Notes: generated by a model from the sequence alone, not told the origin. Positions 33,178 through 41,778 are shown, counted from the first letter of the stretch. The stretch is 64,000 bases of DNA from Turneriella sp. (GCA_019186965.1 JABARV010000002.1:378737-442736), one strand, 5' to 3'. Translations and numbers: made by a program.

Positions 33178-35589
33178 ATGAAACGCACAAGCCTTTATAT
33201 CTTTACTTTATTGACCATCATCGCCTTAGCCGCCTGCGGCGGCAGTAAAGGCGGCGAAGCAAGTAGCGCCGGTGGTGGTGGCGGAGGAGGCACTACTCCC
33301 AGCGATACAACGCCACCCACGGTCGGAACAGCTATCACGTTTAGCGGCATTTCCGACACTGGCATCACCGTTTCGTGGGGGCAGGCGAGCGACAACGCAA
33401 CCAGCCAAGCCAATTTGCAGTACCGTTTGGTGAAGGCTGCATCGGGCACGGCGATTGATAGTGTTGCTGAAGTCGATGCCATCACAGGCGCAGACCTCAT
33501 CGCCGACTATACATCCGCCTTAGTAACAAAAAACGCGACCGGCCTTACCGCCTCAACCACATATTATTTCGCCGTGGTTGTCAAAGACGCGGCGGGCAAC
33601 AAGGCGATTTACACTCCGCAAAGCCAAGCAACCGCAGCGGCGGGCACGACAGCGTCGCCCACGTTTAATCCAACTCCGGGGGCATTTAACACAGACCAAA
33701 ACTTAGTGGTGTCCTCGGCGACACCAGGGGCAACGATTTGCTATACCGATAATGGTGCAACGCCTGCATGCGACGGCGCAAAAACAGGATGCACCACCGG
33801 AACCAAATACACCAGCGCAGTGGTTGTCTCCACCACAAAAACGTACAAGGCTTTGGCGTGTAAAAGCGGCAACACCGACTCTTCTGAAACCACTGGCACT
33901 TTTACCATCGATAAAACTGCCCCCACGATTGCATCCACCACACCCGCCGATGCAGCGACGAGCATTGCTGCCAACTCAACCATAGCCGTCACGTTTTCAG
34001 AGGCGATGGATGTATCGACGATTAAAGCAGTGAGCGGCACGACAACGTGTGATATCAACAGCCAATCTATCCAAGTGTCGTTAGATAATTTTGGAACGTG
34101 CATCGGTATGGCATCCGCTACTCCCTCAACCAGCGACAATACAACATTTACCATGACGCCTGCGGCAGCTCTTGCGTACAATACGACGTATAAGGTACGC
34201 GTCAAGACGCTCGTTAAAGACGCGGTGGGTAACGCACTTGCCAGCGAGTACACGCACGCAACCGGATTTACAACGGGCTTGGGGCCTGCGCTCACGATCA
34301 ACAGCGTTACTCCAGGAACAGGCAGCTATACGACAACGCAGTCGGTGAGCGTAAGCTCGGTTGAAGGCGGTGCGGTAATTTGCTACACCACCAATGGCTC
34401 TACACCCTCAACTTCGGCGCCTGGTACCTGTGACGCAGGGAGCAGCCAAATTAACGAAGGCACAAATATACCCATTAGCGACACCACCACACTCAAAATT
34501 TTACTGACGAAAGTGGGGCATTCCGACTCTGCGGTGAGTTCATACACGTATACTTTCCCACCCAAAGTTACGAGCACCAGTCCCAATGACGGCACACCCG
34601 GCTTCGACCCCACAGTGGGTACAATCGACATCAATTTTAATCGCACCATGAGCTATGCATCGGCCAGCTTCAACGCCACCACCGGTGCTTGCACGGGGAA
34701 CATCCAAGTTTCGGCGGATGATTTTACAACGTGCATTGGGATAACTATACCGGCGGGGGATAGCTCGACATTGAGTGTAACCGCTGCTACGCTCCCCTTG
34801 CCGAGCGTAACCACGTATAAGGTGAAAGTTCTTGCGACCCTCACCGACACTGCGTCGAATGCCGTGCTTCCATACCAGCATGCGGTGGGGGTTACCACAC
34901 GCTACTACCGCATCATCACCATCGACGGTACCGACACCGATTGGTCTGCCGACGAACTGGTTATGGCCGACGGCGGTGCGGGACTCAACTGGGCGATTGC
35001 GTGGGATAGCGCGAATTTTTATTTAAGATTAAAAGACAAAAATTTTAAGAGCGACATACCTGCACGGTTAGACATCTATTTCGACACCACAATGGGTTTT
35101 GAATTAAACCCCTCTGCAGCTACCAACGCCAACGGCACCGAGTATGCTTTTGATTACGATACATCTTCCGATGCTCGGCAGTTTATTAAGAGCTCGCGGG
35201 CAAAATTTAACGCGGATTATTATGTACGGATTGGGCATAACGGTACGAACGATTATGGAAATCTTTACAAACATAATAACGCCAACTACTGGGATACAGC
35301 GACTGATTTGTGGACAACTTGCACAGGTTGTGGGCGGTATGTTGGTTGGGATGCCACGCAACAAATTACCGAGGTTAAAATTCCGTTCGCTTTTATTGGC
35401 AATCCTTCGTCGTTGCGCATCATTGCCTTTGTAACCAATAGCTCATCTGATGATGTGTACTCACTTATCTCCGGCCAATCAGGGCTTTTGGGGCAAGACA
35501 ACACCCCCGACACGTCAACACAAAAATATTTCAAGCTCGATCGCGCATCAATTTTGAAACCCAACGACGCTTCGCTCTTGGCAAATTAG
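33178..35589 (+). CDS. Modular lipoprotein with Ig-like, chitobiase-C-like and CBM9/DOMON-like domains
   Basis: 803 aa from ATG 33178 (GGAG eight bases upstream; a TTG at 33166 is less likely). Lipobox L-A-A-C then a Gly-rich linker. Order: FN3-like domain (TPPTVGTAITFSGISDTG, about 45-150); chitobiase-C-like unit (GATICYTDNGATP); Big_5-type Ig domain (IASTTPADAATSIAANSTI); second chitobiase-like unit (GAVICYTTNGSTPS); second Big_5 (KVTSTSPNDGTPGFDP). The last ~220 residues, from IDGTDTDWSADELVMADGG, resemble CBM9/DOMON-type sugar or haem-binding sandwiches. Six bases before the ABC ATPase gene, suggesting a sugar-related surface role. GC-rich codon use. Confidence 0.8.
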   Translation: MKRTSLYIFTLLTIIALAACGGSKGGEASSAGGGGGGGTTPSDTTPPTVGTAITFSGISDTGITVSWGQASDNATSQANLQYRLVKAASGTAIDSVAEVDAITGADLIADYTSALVTKNATGLTASTTYYFAVVVKDAAGNKAIYTPQSQATAAAGTTASPTFNPTPGAFNTDQNLVVSSATPGATICYTDNGATPACDGAKTGCTTGTKYTSAVVVSTTKTYKALACKSGNTDSSETTGTFTIDKTAPTIASTTPADAATSIAANSTIAVTFSEAMDVSTIKAVSGTTTCDINSQSIQVSLDNFGTCIGMASATPSTSDNTTFTMTPAAALAYNTTYKVRVKTLVKDAVGNALASEYTHATGFTTGLGPALTINSVTPGTGSYTTTQSVSVSSVEGGAVICYTTNGSTPSTSAPGTCDAGSSQINEGTNIPISDTTTLKILLTKVGHSDSAVSSYTYTFPPKVTSTSPNDGTPGFDPTVGTIDINFNRTMSYASASFNATTGACTGNIQVSADDFTTCIGITIPAGDSSTLSVTAATLPLPSVTTYKVKVLATLTDTASNAVLPYQHAVGVTTRYYRIITIDGTDTDWSADELVMADGGAGLNWAIAWDSANFYLRLKDKNFKSDIPARLDIYFDTTMGFELNPSAATNANGTEYAFDYDTSSDARQFIKSSRAKFNADYYVRIGHNGTNDYGNLYKHNNANYWDTATDLWTTCTGCGRYVGWDATQQITEVKIPFAFIGNPSSLRIIAFVTNSSSDDVYSLISGQSGLLGQDNTPDTSTQKYFKLDRASILKPNDASLLAN

Positions 35590-35594
35590 TCCGC

Positions 35595-36704
35595 GTGGCA
35601 TCGGTTAAATTCGAGGGTGTGCATAAAGTTTACCCCAACGGCTACGTTGGGGTAGAAGATTTCAATCTCACCATCGGCGACGGCGAGTTTATGATTTTTG
35701 TCGGCCCCTCGGGCTGCGGTAAGTCAACCACGATGCGCATGGTGGCCGGGCTTGAAGATATAAGCCGAGGCACGATTACCATCGGCGAAAAGGTGGTCAA
35801 CACCGTGCCGCCGCGCGACCGTGACATTGCGATGGTCTTTCAGGACTACGCGCTTTACCCGCACATGAGCGTGCGCGAAAATTTGAGCTTGGGGCTCAGG
35901 CTTCGAAAAACGCCCAAAGCAGAAATCCACGAGCGTGTCACCCAGGCAGCCACAGTTTTGGGGCTCGACACGTACATGGATAGAAAACCGCGCGAGCTTT
36001 CGGGCGGGCAACGGCAGCGCGTGGCGCTGGGGCGCGCGATTGTGCGCCGCCCGCAGGTGTTTTTATTCGACGAGCCTTTGTCGAACCTGGACCCCAAGCT
36101 GCGCACCGGCATGCGCGTGGAAATCAAACGCCTGCACCGCAGCCTCGCCTCGACCATGATTTACGTGACGCACGACCAACTCGAAGCGATGACATTAGGC
36201 GACCGCATTGTCGTCATCAACCACGGTAAAATTCAGCAGGTGGGGCGCCCCATCGACGTGTATAACAAACCACAAAATATTTTTACCGCCGGATTTATCG
36301 GCAGCCCGCCGATGAATTTTTTTACGCTGACTCTCCACCGCGAAGACGGCGCGCTTTTTTTAAGAAGCGAAAATTTTTCGTTGAAGCTCTCTGAAGACCA
36401 TCCGATTGCGCACACGCTCTCAAAACCCTTTGTGGGATCGCCTCGTTTAACGGCAGGCATACGCGCCGAACATTTGAAAATCGCCCGCACCCAAAGCGCA
36501 ACGCCGTCGATACACGCGCAGGTTGAGGTGGTCGAACCCGCCGCACCCGAAGTGTTTTTGTATTTGAAAAGCGGCGACGCGTCGTTTGTCATGCGCGACG
36601 ATTCGCTCTTAGAGCCGGTGGTCTCTCCCGGCCAAACGCTGGGCGTCTATTCCGAACCGGAGAACATCCACCTTTTTGACGGCAACGGCGAAAGGCTCAC
36701 ATGA
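35595..36704 (+). CDS. Sugar ABC transporter ATPase (MalK/UgpC/MsmK type)
   Basis: 369 aa, GTG start. Energises uptake of oligosaccharides or glycerol-phosphate-like solutes at the inner membrane. Walker A GPSGCGKST (37-45), Q-loop VFQDYALYPHMSV, signature ELSGGQRQRVALGRA (about 133-147), Walker B VFLFDEPLSNLDPKLR, switch His TMIYVTHDQLEA, and a C-terminal TOBE/OB domain (VTAGIRAEHLKIA-like segment, VVEPAAPEVFLYL). Overlaps the first permease gene by 4 bases. Strongly GC-rich relative to the window average. Confidence 0.95.
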   Translation: MASVKFEGVHKVYPNGYVGVEDFNLTIGDGEFMIFVGPSGCGKSTTMRMVAGLEDISRGTITIGEKVVNTVPPRDRDIAMVFQDYALYPHMSVRENLSLGLRLRKTPKAEIHERVTQAATVLGLDTYMDRKPRELSGGQRQRVALGRAIVRRPQVFLFDEPLSNLDPKLRTGMRVEIKRLHRSLASTMIYVTHDQLEAMTLGDRIVVINHGKIQQVGRPIDVYNKPQNIFTAGFIGSPPMNFFTLTLHREDGALFLRSENFSLKLSEDHPIAHTLSKPFVGSPRLTAGIRAEHLKIARTQSATPSIHAQVEVVEPAAPEVFLYLKSGDASFVMRDDSLLEPVVSPGQTLGVYSEPENIHLFDGNGERLT

Positions 36705-37600
36705 AAAAATTTACGCCGTATCTGTGGCTCATGCCATTTCTTCTGGTCTTCGGGATTTTTCTCGCGTACCCCATGGCGTATTCTTTTATCATCAGCCTTA
36801 AAAAAGTTACATGGCAAACCAACCTCTACGAAGTTTTTTCGGATATGCAATGGGTGGGCTTTGATAACTACCGCGAGCTGTTGCACCGCGCCGATTTCTG
36901 GTGGTCGCTCATAGCGACGTTTCTTTACATGTTGCTCACAATCCCACTCGGAATTTTTCTTTCTTTATTACTCGCGACGCTGCTTTCGGAAAATCTCTTC
37001 GGCGCAAAATTTTTCCGCTCGGCGCTTTTTCTGCCGAACATTCTCGATATGCTCGTCATCGGCCTCGTGTGGAAGCTCATCTACAGCCCGGACGGTTTGC
37101 TCGACACCGCGTTTATGAAAATGGGAGTCCACTACTTTCACGCGAAAGGTTTTTTGGGCGACGCGCACACCGCGCTCGCCGCCGTCGCGGTGGCGATGGT
37201 GCTCAAAAGCTGCGGCTTTGGCATGGTGCTTTTTTTAACCGCGCTCAAAAATATATCTCCCAATATCTTTGAAGCCGCCGATTTGGATGGCATGACGTGG
37301 TGGCAAAAATTTTACTACATTCGGGTGCCGCTCGTAAAGCCCGTTATTTTGTTTTTAGTCGTCACCGGTATTTTAGGCTCTCTCAACGCGTTCACCGAAT
37401 TTTATATTATGACCGAGGGCAACCCCGTGACGCTTTTCGCCGGTGAAACGGTGGGCGCAACGCGTGTTTCAGGCTATCTACTCTTCAACCGCTTCACCGA
37501 AATGAACTACGGCTCTGCGGCGGCGATGTCGTACTTTCTCTTAATTTTTGCGTTGGTGGTGTCTTTCATTAACTACCGGCTTTTGCGGGAGAAGGCGTGA
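36701..37600 (+). CDS. Sugar ABC transporter permease (MalF-like)
   Basis: 299 aa. Six predicted membrane segments, the first YLWLMPFLLVFGIFLAYPMA. The EAA loop EAADLDGMTWWQKFYYIRVP at about 188-207 couples to the ATPase. Inner-membrane pore subunit. Starts inside the ATPase stop (ATGA). The intended partner permease is separated from it by the transposase gene at 37609-38187. Confidence 0.93.
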   Translation: MKKFTPYLWLMPFLLVFGIFLAYPMAYSFIISLKKVTWQTNLYEVFSDMQWVGFDNYRELLHRADFWWSLIATFLYMLLTIPLGIFLSLLLATLLSENLFGAKFFRSALFLPNILDMLVIGLVWKLIYSPDGLLDTAFMKMGVHYFHAKGFLGDAHTALAAVAVAMVLKSCGFGMVLFLTALKNISPNIFEAADLDGMTWWQKFYYIRVPLVKPVILFLVVTGILGSLNAFTEFYIMTEGNPVTLFAGETVGATRVSGYLLFNRFTEMNYGSAAAMSYFLLIFALVVSFINYRLLREKA

Positions 37601-37608
37601 GGGGTGGG

Positions 37609-38187
37609 ATGAAGAATCTTTTTTTAAACAAATACCGCATCGAATCTGCACGGCTAAAAGGGTATGACTACGCTTCGCATGGATTTTATTTTGTGACGAT
37701 ATGCACCAAAAATCGTGAATATTTTTTCGGGAATATTGAAAACGGTGTGATACATTTTTCTGCCATCGGTCAAATGGCAGAAAAATTTTGGCACGAAATT
37801 CCAGACCATTTTTCGCATGTGGTGTTGGATGAATTTGTGGTAATGCCAAACCATGTGCATGGAATAATTCAAATCACGGATAATCCTGTAGAGACGCAGC
37901 ATGCTGCGTCTCTACAATCATTCACAAAACAATTATCTACAAAAAAAAATATATCATCAGGTTCGTTACCGGCGATTATTCGATCGTATAAATCGGCGGT
38001 CAAAAAATGGGCGACGATGAACAAAATTAATTTCGCATGGCAATCCCGATTCCACGACCATGTCATTCGCAATGAACAATCGCTAAATCAAATTCGGCTG
38101 TATATTCAACAAAACCCAAAAAATTGGCACGCTGATGATTTATATAAATCTTCTGGAGAAAATCAAAACAAGACGGACAGGAGGTAA
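37609..38187 (+). CDS. REP-associated-type tyrosine (Y1/IS200-like) transposase inserted in the ABC operon
   Basis: 192 aa from ATG 37609 (a GTG at 37597 overlaps the permease stop). Family pattern: YDYASHGFYFVTICTKNREYFFG, HUH motif VVMPNHVHGIIQI (H82, H84), and candidate catalytic Tyr165 in LNQIRLYIQQNPKNW, as in RAYT proteins that act on short palindromes. An internal 30-bp palindrome codes residues about 93-103 between the HUH and Tyr regions. The gene is much AT-richer than the flanking permease genes, and no terminal repeats of a full IS were found. Probably a single-gene domesticated or mobile RAYT. Confidence 0.88.
   Translation: MKNLFLNKYRIESARLKGYDYASHGFYFVTICTKNREYFFGNIENGVIHFSAIGQMAEKFWHEIPDHFSHVVLDEFVVMPNHVHGIIQITDNPVETQHAASLQSFTKQLSTKKNISSGSLPAIIRSYKSAVKKWATMNKINFAWQSRFHDHVIRNEQSLNQIRLYIQQNPKNWHADDLYKSSGENQNKTDRR
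37887..37916. repeat. 30-bp perfect palindrome inside the RAYT gene
   Basis: Arms of 15: TGTAGAGACGCAGCA and its exact reverse complement. Shares GTAGAGACGC/GCGTCTCTAC with palindrome A at 24905-24934; the centre differs (AGCATGCT versus AAAATTTT). In frame, adding a VETQHAASLQ-like peptide. Confidence 0.95.
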
Positions 38188-38190
38188 GAA

Positions 38191-39042
38191 ATGAATACAG
38201 GCACGCGCATTAACTACTCTAAAATCTTCTCCTTCACTGCCATCGCCGCGCTCTCCGCGTTTGCGCTCTTGCCGCTTTTTTGGATGTTCCTCACCGCCTT
38301 AAAGCAAGAAGGCATGGGGCTCGGTACTGAAATTATACCCCAAGGTGCGTTTAGCGACCTATATACCTTAAAAAATTTTACCGCCATCTTGGGTGATCCC
38401 GATTTTCCCTTTTTTCGTTTTTTTATGAATAGCACCATTGTGGCAGGGTCGGCGGCACTTCTTTCCAGCGCGGTGTGTTTTATGGCAGCGTACGCGTTTG
38501 CGCGGAAAAAATTTCCGCTCAAAGAAACTCTCTATGCACTCCTCATGGCGTCGATGATGGTGCCGGGTATGATTTTCATGGTGCCGCAGTTTGCGCTCAT
38601 CGCCGACTTGGGGTGGATGAACACCTGGCAGGCGCTTGTCATTCCACACATCGCCAACGTGTTTGGTATTTTTTTGCTTCGGCAAGCCATCGAGCGCATA
38701 CCCCGTTCACTCTTTGAAGCCGCCGAGGTCGATGGTGCGAGCGACTACCAAACGATGTGGCTCGTGGTGGTGCCGCTGGTGTCGCCCATTTTGGTGACGC
38801 TCATTCTGTTGACGTTCTTGGGGCAGTGGTCAAATTTTTTATGGCAACTCATTGTGAATACCCCCGACTCGAGTTGGATTACTTTACCTGTGGGCATATC
38901 GCTTTTCAAGGGTCAGTATTCCATCGCGTGGGAGAAAATGATGGCCGCTTCGGTCATTTCTGTTTTGCCGGTGCTCTTGCTTTTTCTTTTCTTGCAGCGG
39001 TACATCATCAGCGGTTTGACGCAAGGGGGGGTGAAAGAATAA
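38191..39042 (+). CDS. Sugar ABC transporter permease (MalG-like)
   Basis: 283 aa; AGGAGG eight bases upstream overlaps the end of the transposase gene. Six membrane segments and the EAA loop EAAEVDGASDYQTMWLVVVP (about 174-193). Partner of the MalF-like permease. No periplasmic solute-binding protein gene follows; the next feature is tRNA-Ser. GC-rich like the ATPase and first permease. Confidence 0.93.
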   Translation: MNTGTRINYSKIFSFTAIAALSAFALLPLFWMFLTALKQEGMGLGTEIIPQGAFSDLYTLKNFTAILGDPDFPFFRFFMNSTIVAGSAALLSSAVCFMAAYAFARKKFPLKETLYALLMASMMVPGMIFMVPQFALIADLGWMNTWQALVIPHIANVFGIFLLRQAIERIPRSLFEAAEVDGASDYQTMWLVVVPLVSPILVTLILLTFLGQWSNFLWQLIVNTPDSSWITLPVGISLFKGQYSIAWEKMMAASVISVLPVLLLFLFLQRYIISGLTQGGVKE

Positions 39043-39125
39043 ACCCTTTGGTTAGAACTCGACGTCGTGTTTTCTTTTTGTATAAGGACCGGGGTTTTAA
39101 GAGTCTTTAGCGGCAATCCCCAAAA

Positions 39126-39210
39126 GGAGAGGTGTCAGAGTGGTCTAACGTGCTCGCTTGGAAAGCGGGTGTAGGGCAACCTACCGCGGGTTCGAATCCC
39201 GCCCTCTCCG
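39126..39210 (+). tRNA. tRNA-Ser (anticodon GGA)
   Basis: 85 bases. Acceptor stem GGAGAGG (39126-39132) pairs with CCTCTCC (39203-39209), discriminator G39210. Anticodon stem CTCGC/GCGGG encloses loop TTGGAAA with GGA at 39160-39162. A long variable arm (GTGTAGGGCAACCTACC) is present, typical of class II tRNA-Ser. T-loop GGGTTCGAATCCC. The 3' CCA is not encoded. It marks the right edge of the GC-rich block. Confidence 0.97.
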
Positions 39211-39279
39211 CAAATTTTGGTAAAATTTCAGCGACTCAAAGCTCGACAATTAGGCTTCAACCAGACTTGTAAAAAAACT

Positions 39280-39326
39280 TTGTAGCCGATTTCGCAAAAA
39301 ATATATACTATACCTCGTATGGTATA
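39280..39326 (+). promoter_or_regulatory. Promoter and CsoR-type operator of the sulfur operon
   Basis: Possible -35 TTGTAG at 39280 and -10 TATACT at 39304-39309 (spacing 18). Overlapping the -10, TATACC-N6-GGTATA at 39309-39326 is an inverted repeat of the kind bound by CsoR-family repressors (TA-rich ends, C/G tract inside). The position over the promoter fits autorepression. Confidence 0.6.
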
Positions 39327-39333
39327 TAAAGGT

Positions 39334-39597
39334 ATGGAAGAATCTCGACGCGTGAACCTTACCCACAGGTTAAACCGCATCATAGGGCAAATGGAAGGTT
39401 TGCGTAAAAGGATCCAAACAGGAAACTCTGACTGCACCTCTGACATGGCGCAAATTAAAGCCATGCGAAACGCACTTTGGAAGTTTGCCGAAGCATACGT
39501 TGGAGTACACCTTGAAGAGTGTTCTACACAAAAAAAATCAACCCGCGAAATAAAACAAAACTTGAAATCGGTTATCCAAGCCGCGTTTAGCGTATGA
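39334..39597 (+). CDS. CsoR-family metal/persulfide-sensing repressor
   Basis: 87 aa from ATG 39334; an earlier ATG at 39319 lies inside the operator. The DUF156 fold is recognised from LTHRLNRIIGQMEGLRKRIQTG. Sensor residues: C34, H59 and C63 (in GNSDCTSDM and VHLEECS), spaced exactly as the Cys-His-Cys copper site of CsoR and also containing the Cys pair used by the persulfide sensor CstR. The downstream genes are sulfur enzymes, favouring a CstR-like role. It probably represses its own operon through the site at 39309-39326. Confidence 0.88.
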   Translation: MEESRRVNLTHRLNRIIGQMEGLRKRIQTGNSDCTSDMAQIKAMRNALWKFAEAYVGVHLEECSTQKKSTREIKQNLKSVIQAAFSV

Positions 39598-39604
39598 GGA
39601 CACC

Positions 39605-39772
39605 ATGCAAAATCCATTTTTTTTAATTTTAGGTATCGTCGGTGGAGGTTTAGCAGGATATCTTTACTACCGCTTCGTCGGCTGCAAAACCGGTACATGT
39701 CCCATAATCTCTAAACCTGCACCTGCTATTTTATATGGCGCCGCGTTGGGCGGAATGCTTGCGGGAAACTAA
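39605..39772 (+). CDS. Small DUF6132-like membrane protein
   Basis: 55 aa, ATG 7 bases after the repressor stop. Two hydrophobic segments (PFFLILGIVGGGLAGYLYY and ILYGAALGGMLAG) flank GCKTGTCPIISKP. The Y-x3-GC-x-GTCPI-S pattern is that of DUF6132 proteins often found beside rhodanese and sulfur-transport genes. The two cysteines may carry persulfide or a metal. Next gene starts one base after its stop. Confidence 0.8.
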   Translation: MQNPFFLILGIVGGGLAGYLYYRFVGCKTGTCPIISKPAPAILYGAALGGMLAGN

Positions 39773-39773
39773 T

Positions 39774-41422
39774 ATGAATACAAAAAAAATTGTAATCGTT
39801 GGTGGCGTTGCAGGGGGCGCAACTGCTGCGGGACGTTTACGCAGGCTTGACGAAAATGCAGAAATTACTCTCCTTGAAGCAAGCGGACACATCTCTTTTG
39901 CAAATTGCGGATTGCCATACCATATTGGCGGCGATATCCAAGAACGTGAAAAACTCCTCCTGCGAACTCCAGAAGATTTTTGGAAAAGATACCGTGTCCG
40001 CGCCGAAGTAAATGCAGTGGTGGAAGAAGTTGACAGTAAACAAAAAAAGTAATCTACAAAAAAAATGGTGTACTAAACACACTTTACTACGATAAACTTA
40101 TTCTATCGCAAGGCGGTAATCCAACAAAGCCGCCTATTGATGGAATCCAAAACATACCCCACTTCTCTTTGCGGTGGGTGGAAGATATGGATTCGATTAT
40201 CGCTGCAATGGAAAAAGCGCAACATAAAGCAGTTGCTATTGTAGGCGGTGGATTTATCGGCATAGAACTCGCCGAAGCTTTTATCCAGAAAAAATTTCGT
40301 GTAACGCTTGTGGAGTTTGCTCCACAGGTAATGCCAAATTTAGATACAGAGTTTTCTAATCTCGCAAAACAAACCTTAGAGGAAAATGGCGTTGGGGTAC
40401 GTATAAACACCACGATTCAAAAGGCCACTCCTCAAGGCGAGATTACTCTATCTAACGGAGAAAATTTAAAAGTAGATTTTATTATTTTTGCAGCTGGAGT
40501 AAAGCCAGAAACAAAGCTTGCATCACAGGTGGGATTAACCCTCGGAAAAACAGGAGGTGTTGTTGTCGACGAATACTTGCGTACTTCGAACAAAGATATC
40601 TACGCAGTAGGCGACATGATCGAAGTTACAAACCGTGTAACAGGTTTACCAGCACGAATTCCTCTCGCAGGCCCTGCAAACAGGCAAGGCCGTATCGTAG
40701 CAGAAAATATTGTTTGGGGCGACAAAAGTATCTACCAAGGAGCGCTTGGTTCTGCTGTTGTAAAAATTTTTGATAAAACTCTCGCGTTTACAGGACTTAC
40801 CGAAAAAGCCGCAAGCGCAGCAAGCTTTTCCACAGCGACCGTAACCATACATGGCAACAACCATGCAGGATATTATCCAGACGCTGAGCGACTTACGTTA
40901 AAACTTATTTTTTCTGGAGACGATGGTCGCGTTTTGGGTGCTGAAGCTTTTGGAGGAGCTGGAGTCGATAAACGTATCGATGTAATTGCTACTGCGCTCC
41001 AAGGAAAACTTAGCGTATACGATTTAGCTTCGCTTGATTTATGTTACGCTCCGCCTTATGGATCAGCAAACGACGTAGTCAATGTCGCTGCGTTTCAAGC
41101 AATAAACCACTTAAGCAGTTTAGCGCCAGTTGTAACACCTTCTACGCTCGACCAAAAACACAACGACTTTAACGTCGTCGATGTGCGCAGCAAAGAAGAG
41201 AGAGAAGCGTGTGTTGTAAAATGCCAGTGTGAAATTGGCGTCGACGAAATTCGTGAATGCCTTAAAGACGTGCCTCAAAATAAACCTATCGCACTTTTAT
41301 GCCAATCGGGACAACGTAGCTATATCGCAACCCGTATACTAAAACAATCAGGCTTTGAAAATGTATATAACATCACTGGTGGTTACTATGCAGTCCAAGC
41401 ACAAAAAGGAGAAAAATTATGA
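39774..41422 (+). CDS. CoA-disulfide reductase with C-terminal rhodanese domain, split by a -1 frameshift
   Basis: 549 aa if the frame shifts at 40042-40049. The first frame (39774-40052) codes MNTKKIVIVGGVAGGATAAG and the redox-active SFANCGLPYHIGG (C45), then stops at TAA 40050. The -1 frame continues without interruption as KVIYKKNG..., GGGFIGIELAEAF (NADH fold), AVGDMIEV (FAD), the dimer domain and a rhodanese domain ending with active-site LLCQSGQRSYIA. Fits the CoADR-RHD family, which reduces CoA persulfide/disulfide and polysulfide. Either programmed slippage, a pseudogene, or a sequence error in the A7 run; see findings. Confidence 0.85.
40042..40052 (+). other. Slippery heptamer A AAA AAG followed by UAA
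   Basis: In-phase codons CAA AAA AAG TAA contain the dnaX-type slippery sequence A-AAA-AAG at 40043-40049. Slippage by -1 places GTA ATC TAC as the next codons, exactly the frame of the CoADR continuation. A purine-rich GGAAGAAG lies about 17 bases upstream; no clear downstream stem-loop was seen. Confidence 0.7.
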
Positions 41423-41778
41423 CAGACCAACAAATTTTATTACTGAGTGCGCTATCGTTCTTTATCGTTTTTACAATCTACCGTAAGGTAAAGCTCGGGA
41501 GAAATAAGGTGAACGTAAAACAGCTACTTAGCCAAGGCGCAAAAATTATCGATGTGCGCAGCCGTGGAGAGTTTTCAGGAGGGCACTACGAAGGGGCAAT
41601 AAACATTCCGTTAGAAGAGCTTTCTTCGCGGTTAGGCACTTTAGGAGACAAAGCAAAACCTATTATCGTTTACTGCGCATCGGGAATGCGTTCGAGTTCT
41701 GCAAAGCGCGTTCTTATAAATGCAGGATTTACAGCGGTCGAAAACGGCGTAAACCAAGGGTATCTACAAAGTTTATAA
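41419..41778 (+). CDS. Membrane-anchored rhodanese
   Basis: 119 aa, overlapping the CoADR stop by 4 bases. N-terminal membrane helix ILLLSALSFFIVFTIYR, then a single rhodanese domain: IIDVRSRGEFSGGHYEGAINIPL and active-site loop VYCASGMRSS (C86). Transfers sulfane sulfur; likely works with the CoADR and the DUF6132 protein in persulfide handling. Last gene of the operon. Confidence 0.92.
   Translation: MTDQQILLLSALSFFIVFTIYRKVKLGRNKVNVKQLLSQGAKIIDVRSRGEFSGGHYEGAINIPLEELSSRLGTLGDKAKPIIVYCASGMRSSSAKRVLINAGFTAVENGVNQGYLQSL

Noticed and set aside
39735-39773. Earlier start for the CoA-disulfide reductase (frame open from 39735)
   Set aside because: It overlaps the DUF6132 gene in another frame; ATG 39774 begins the conserved FAD motif directly.
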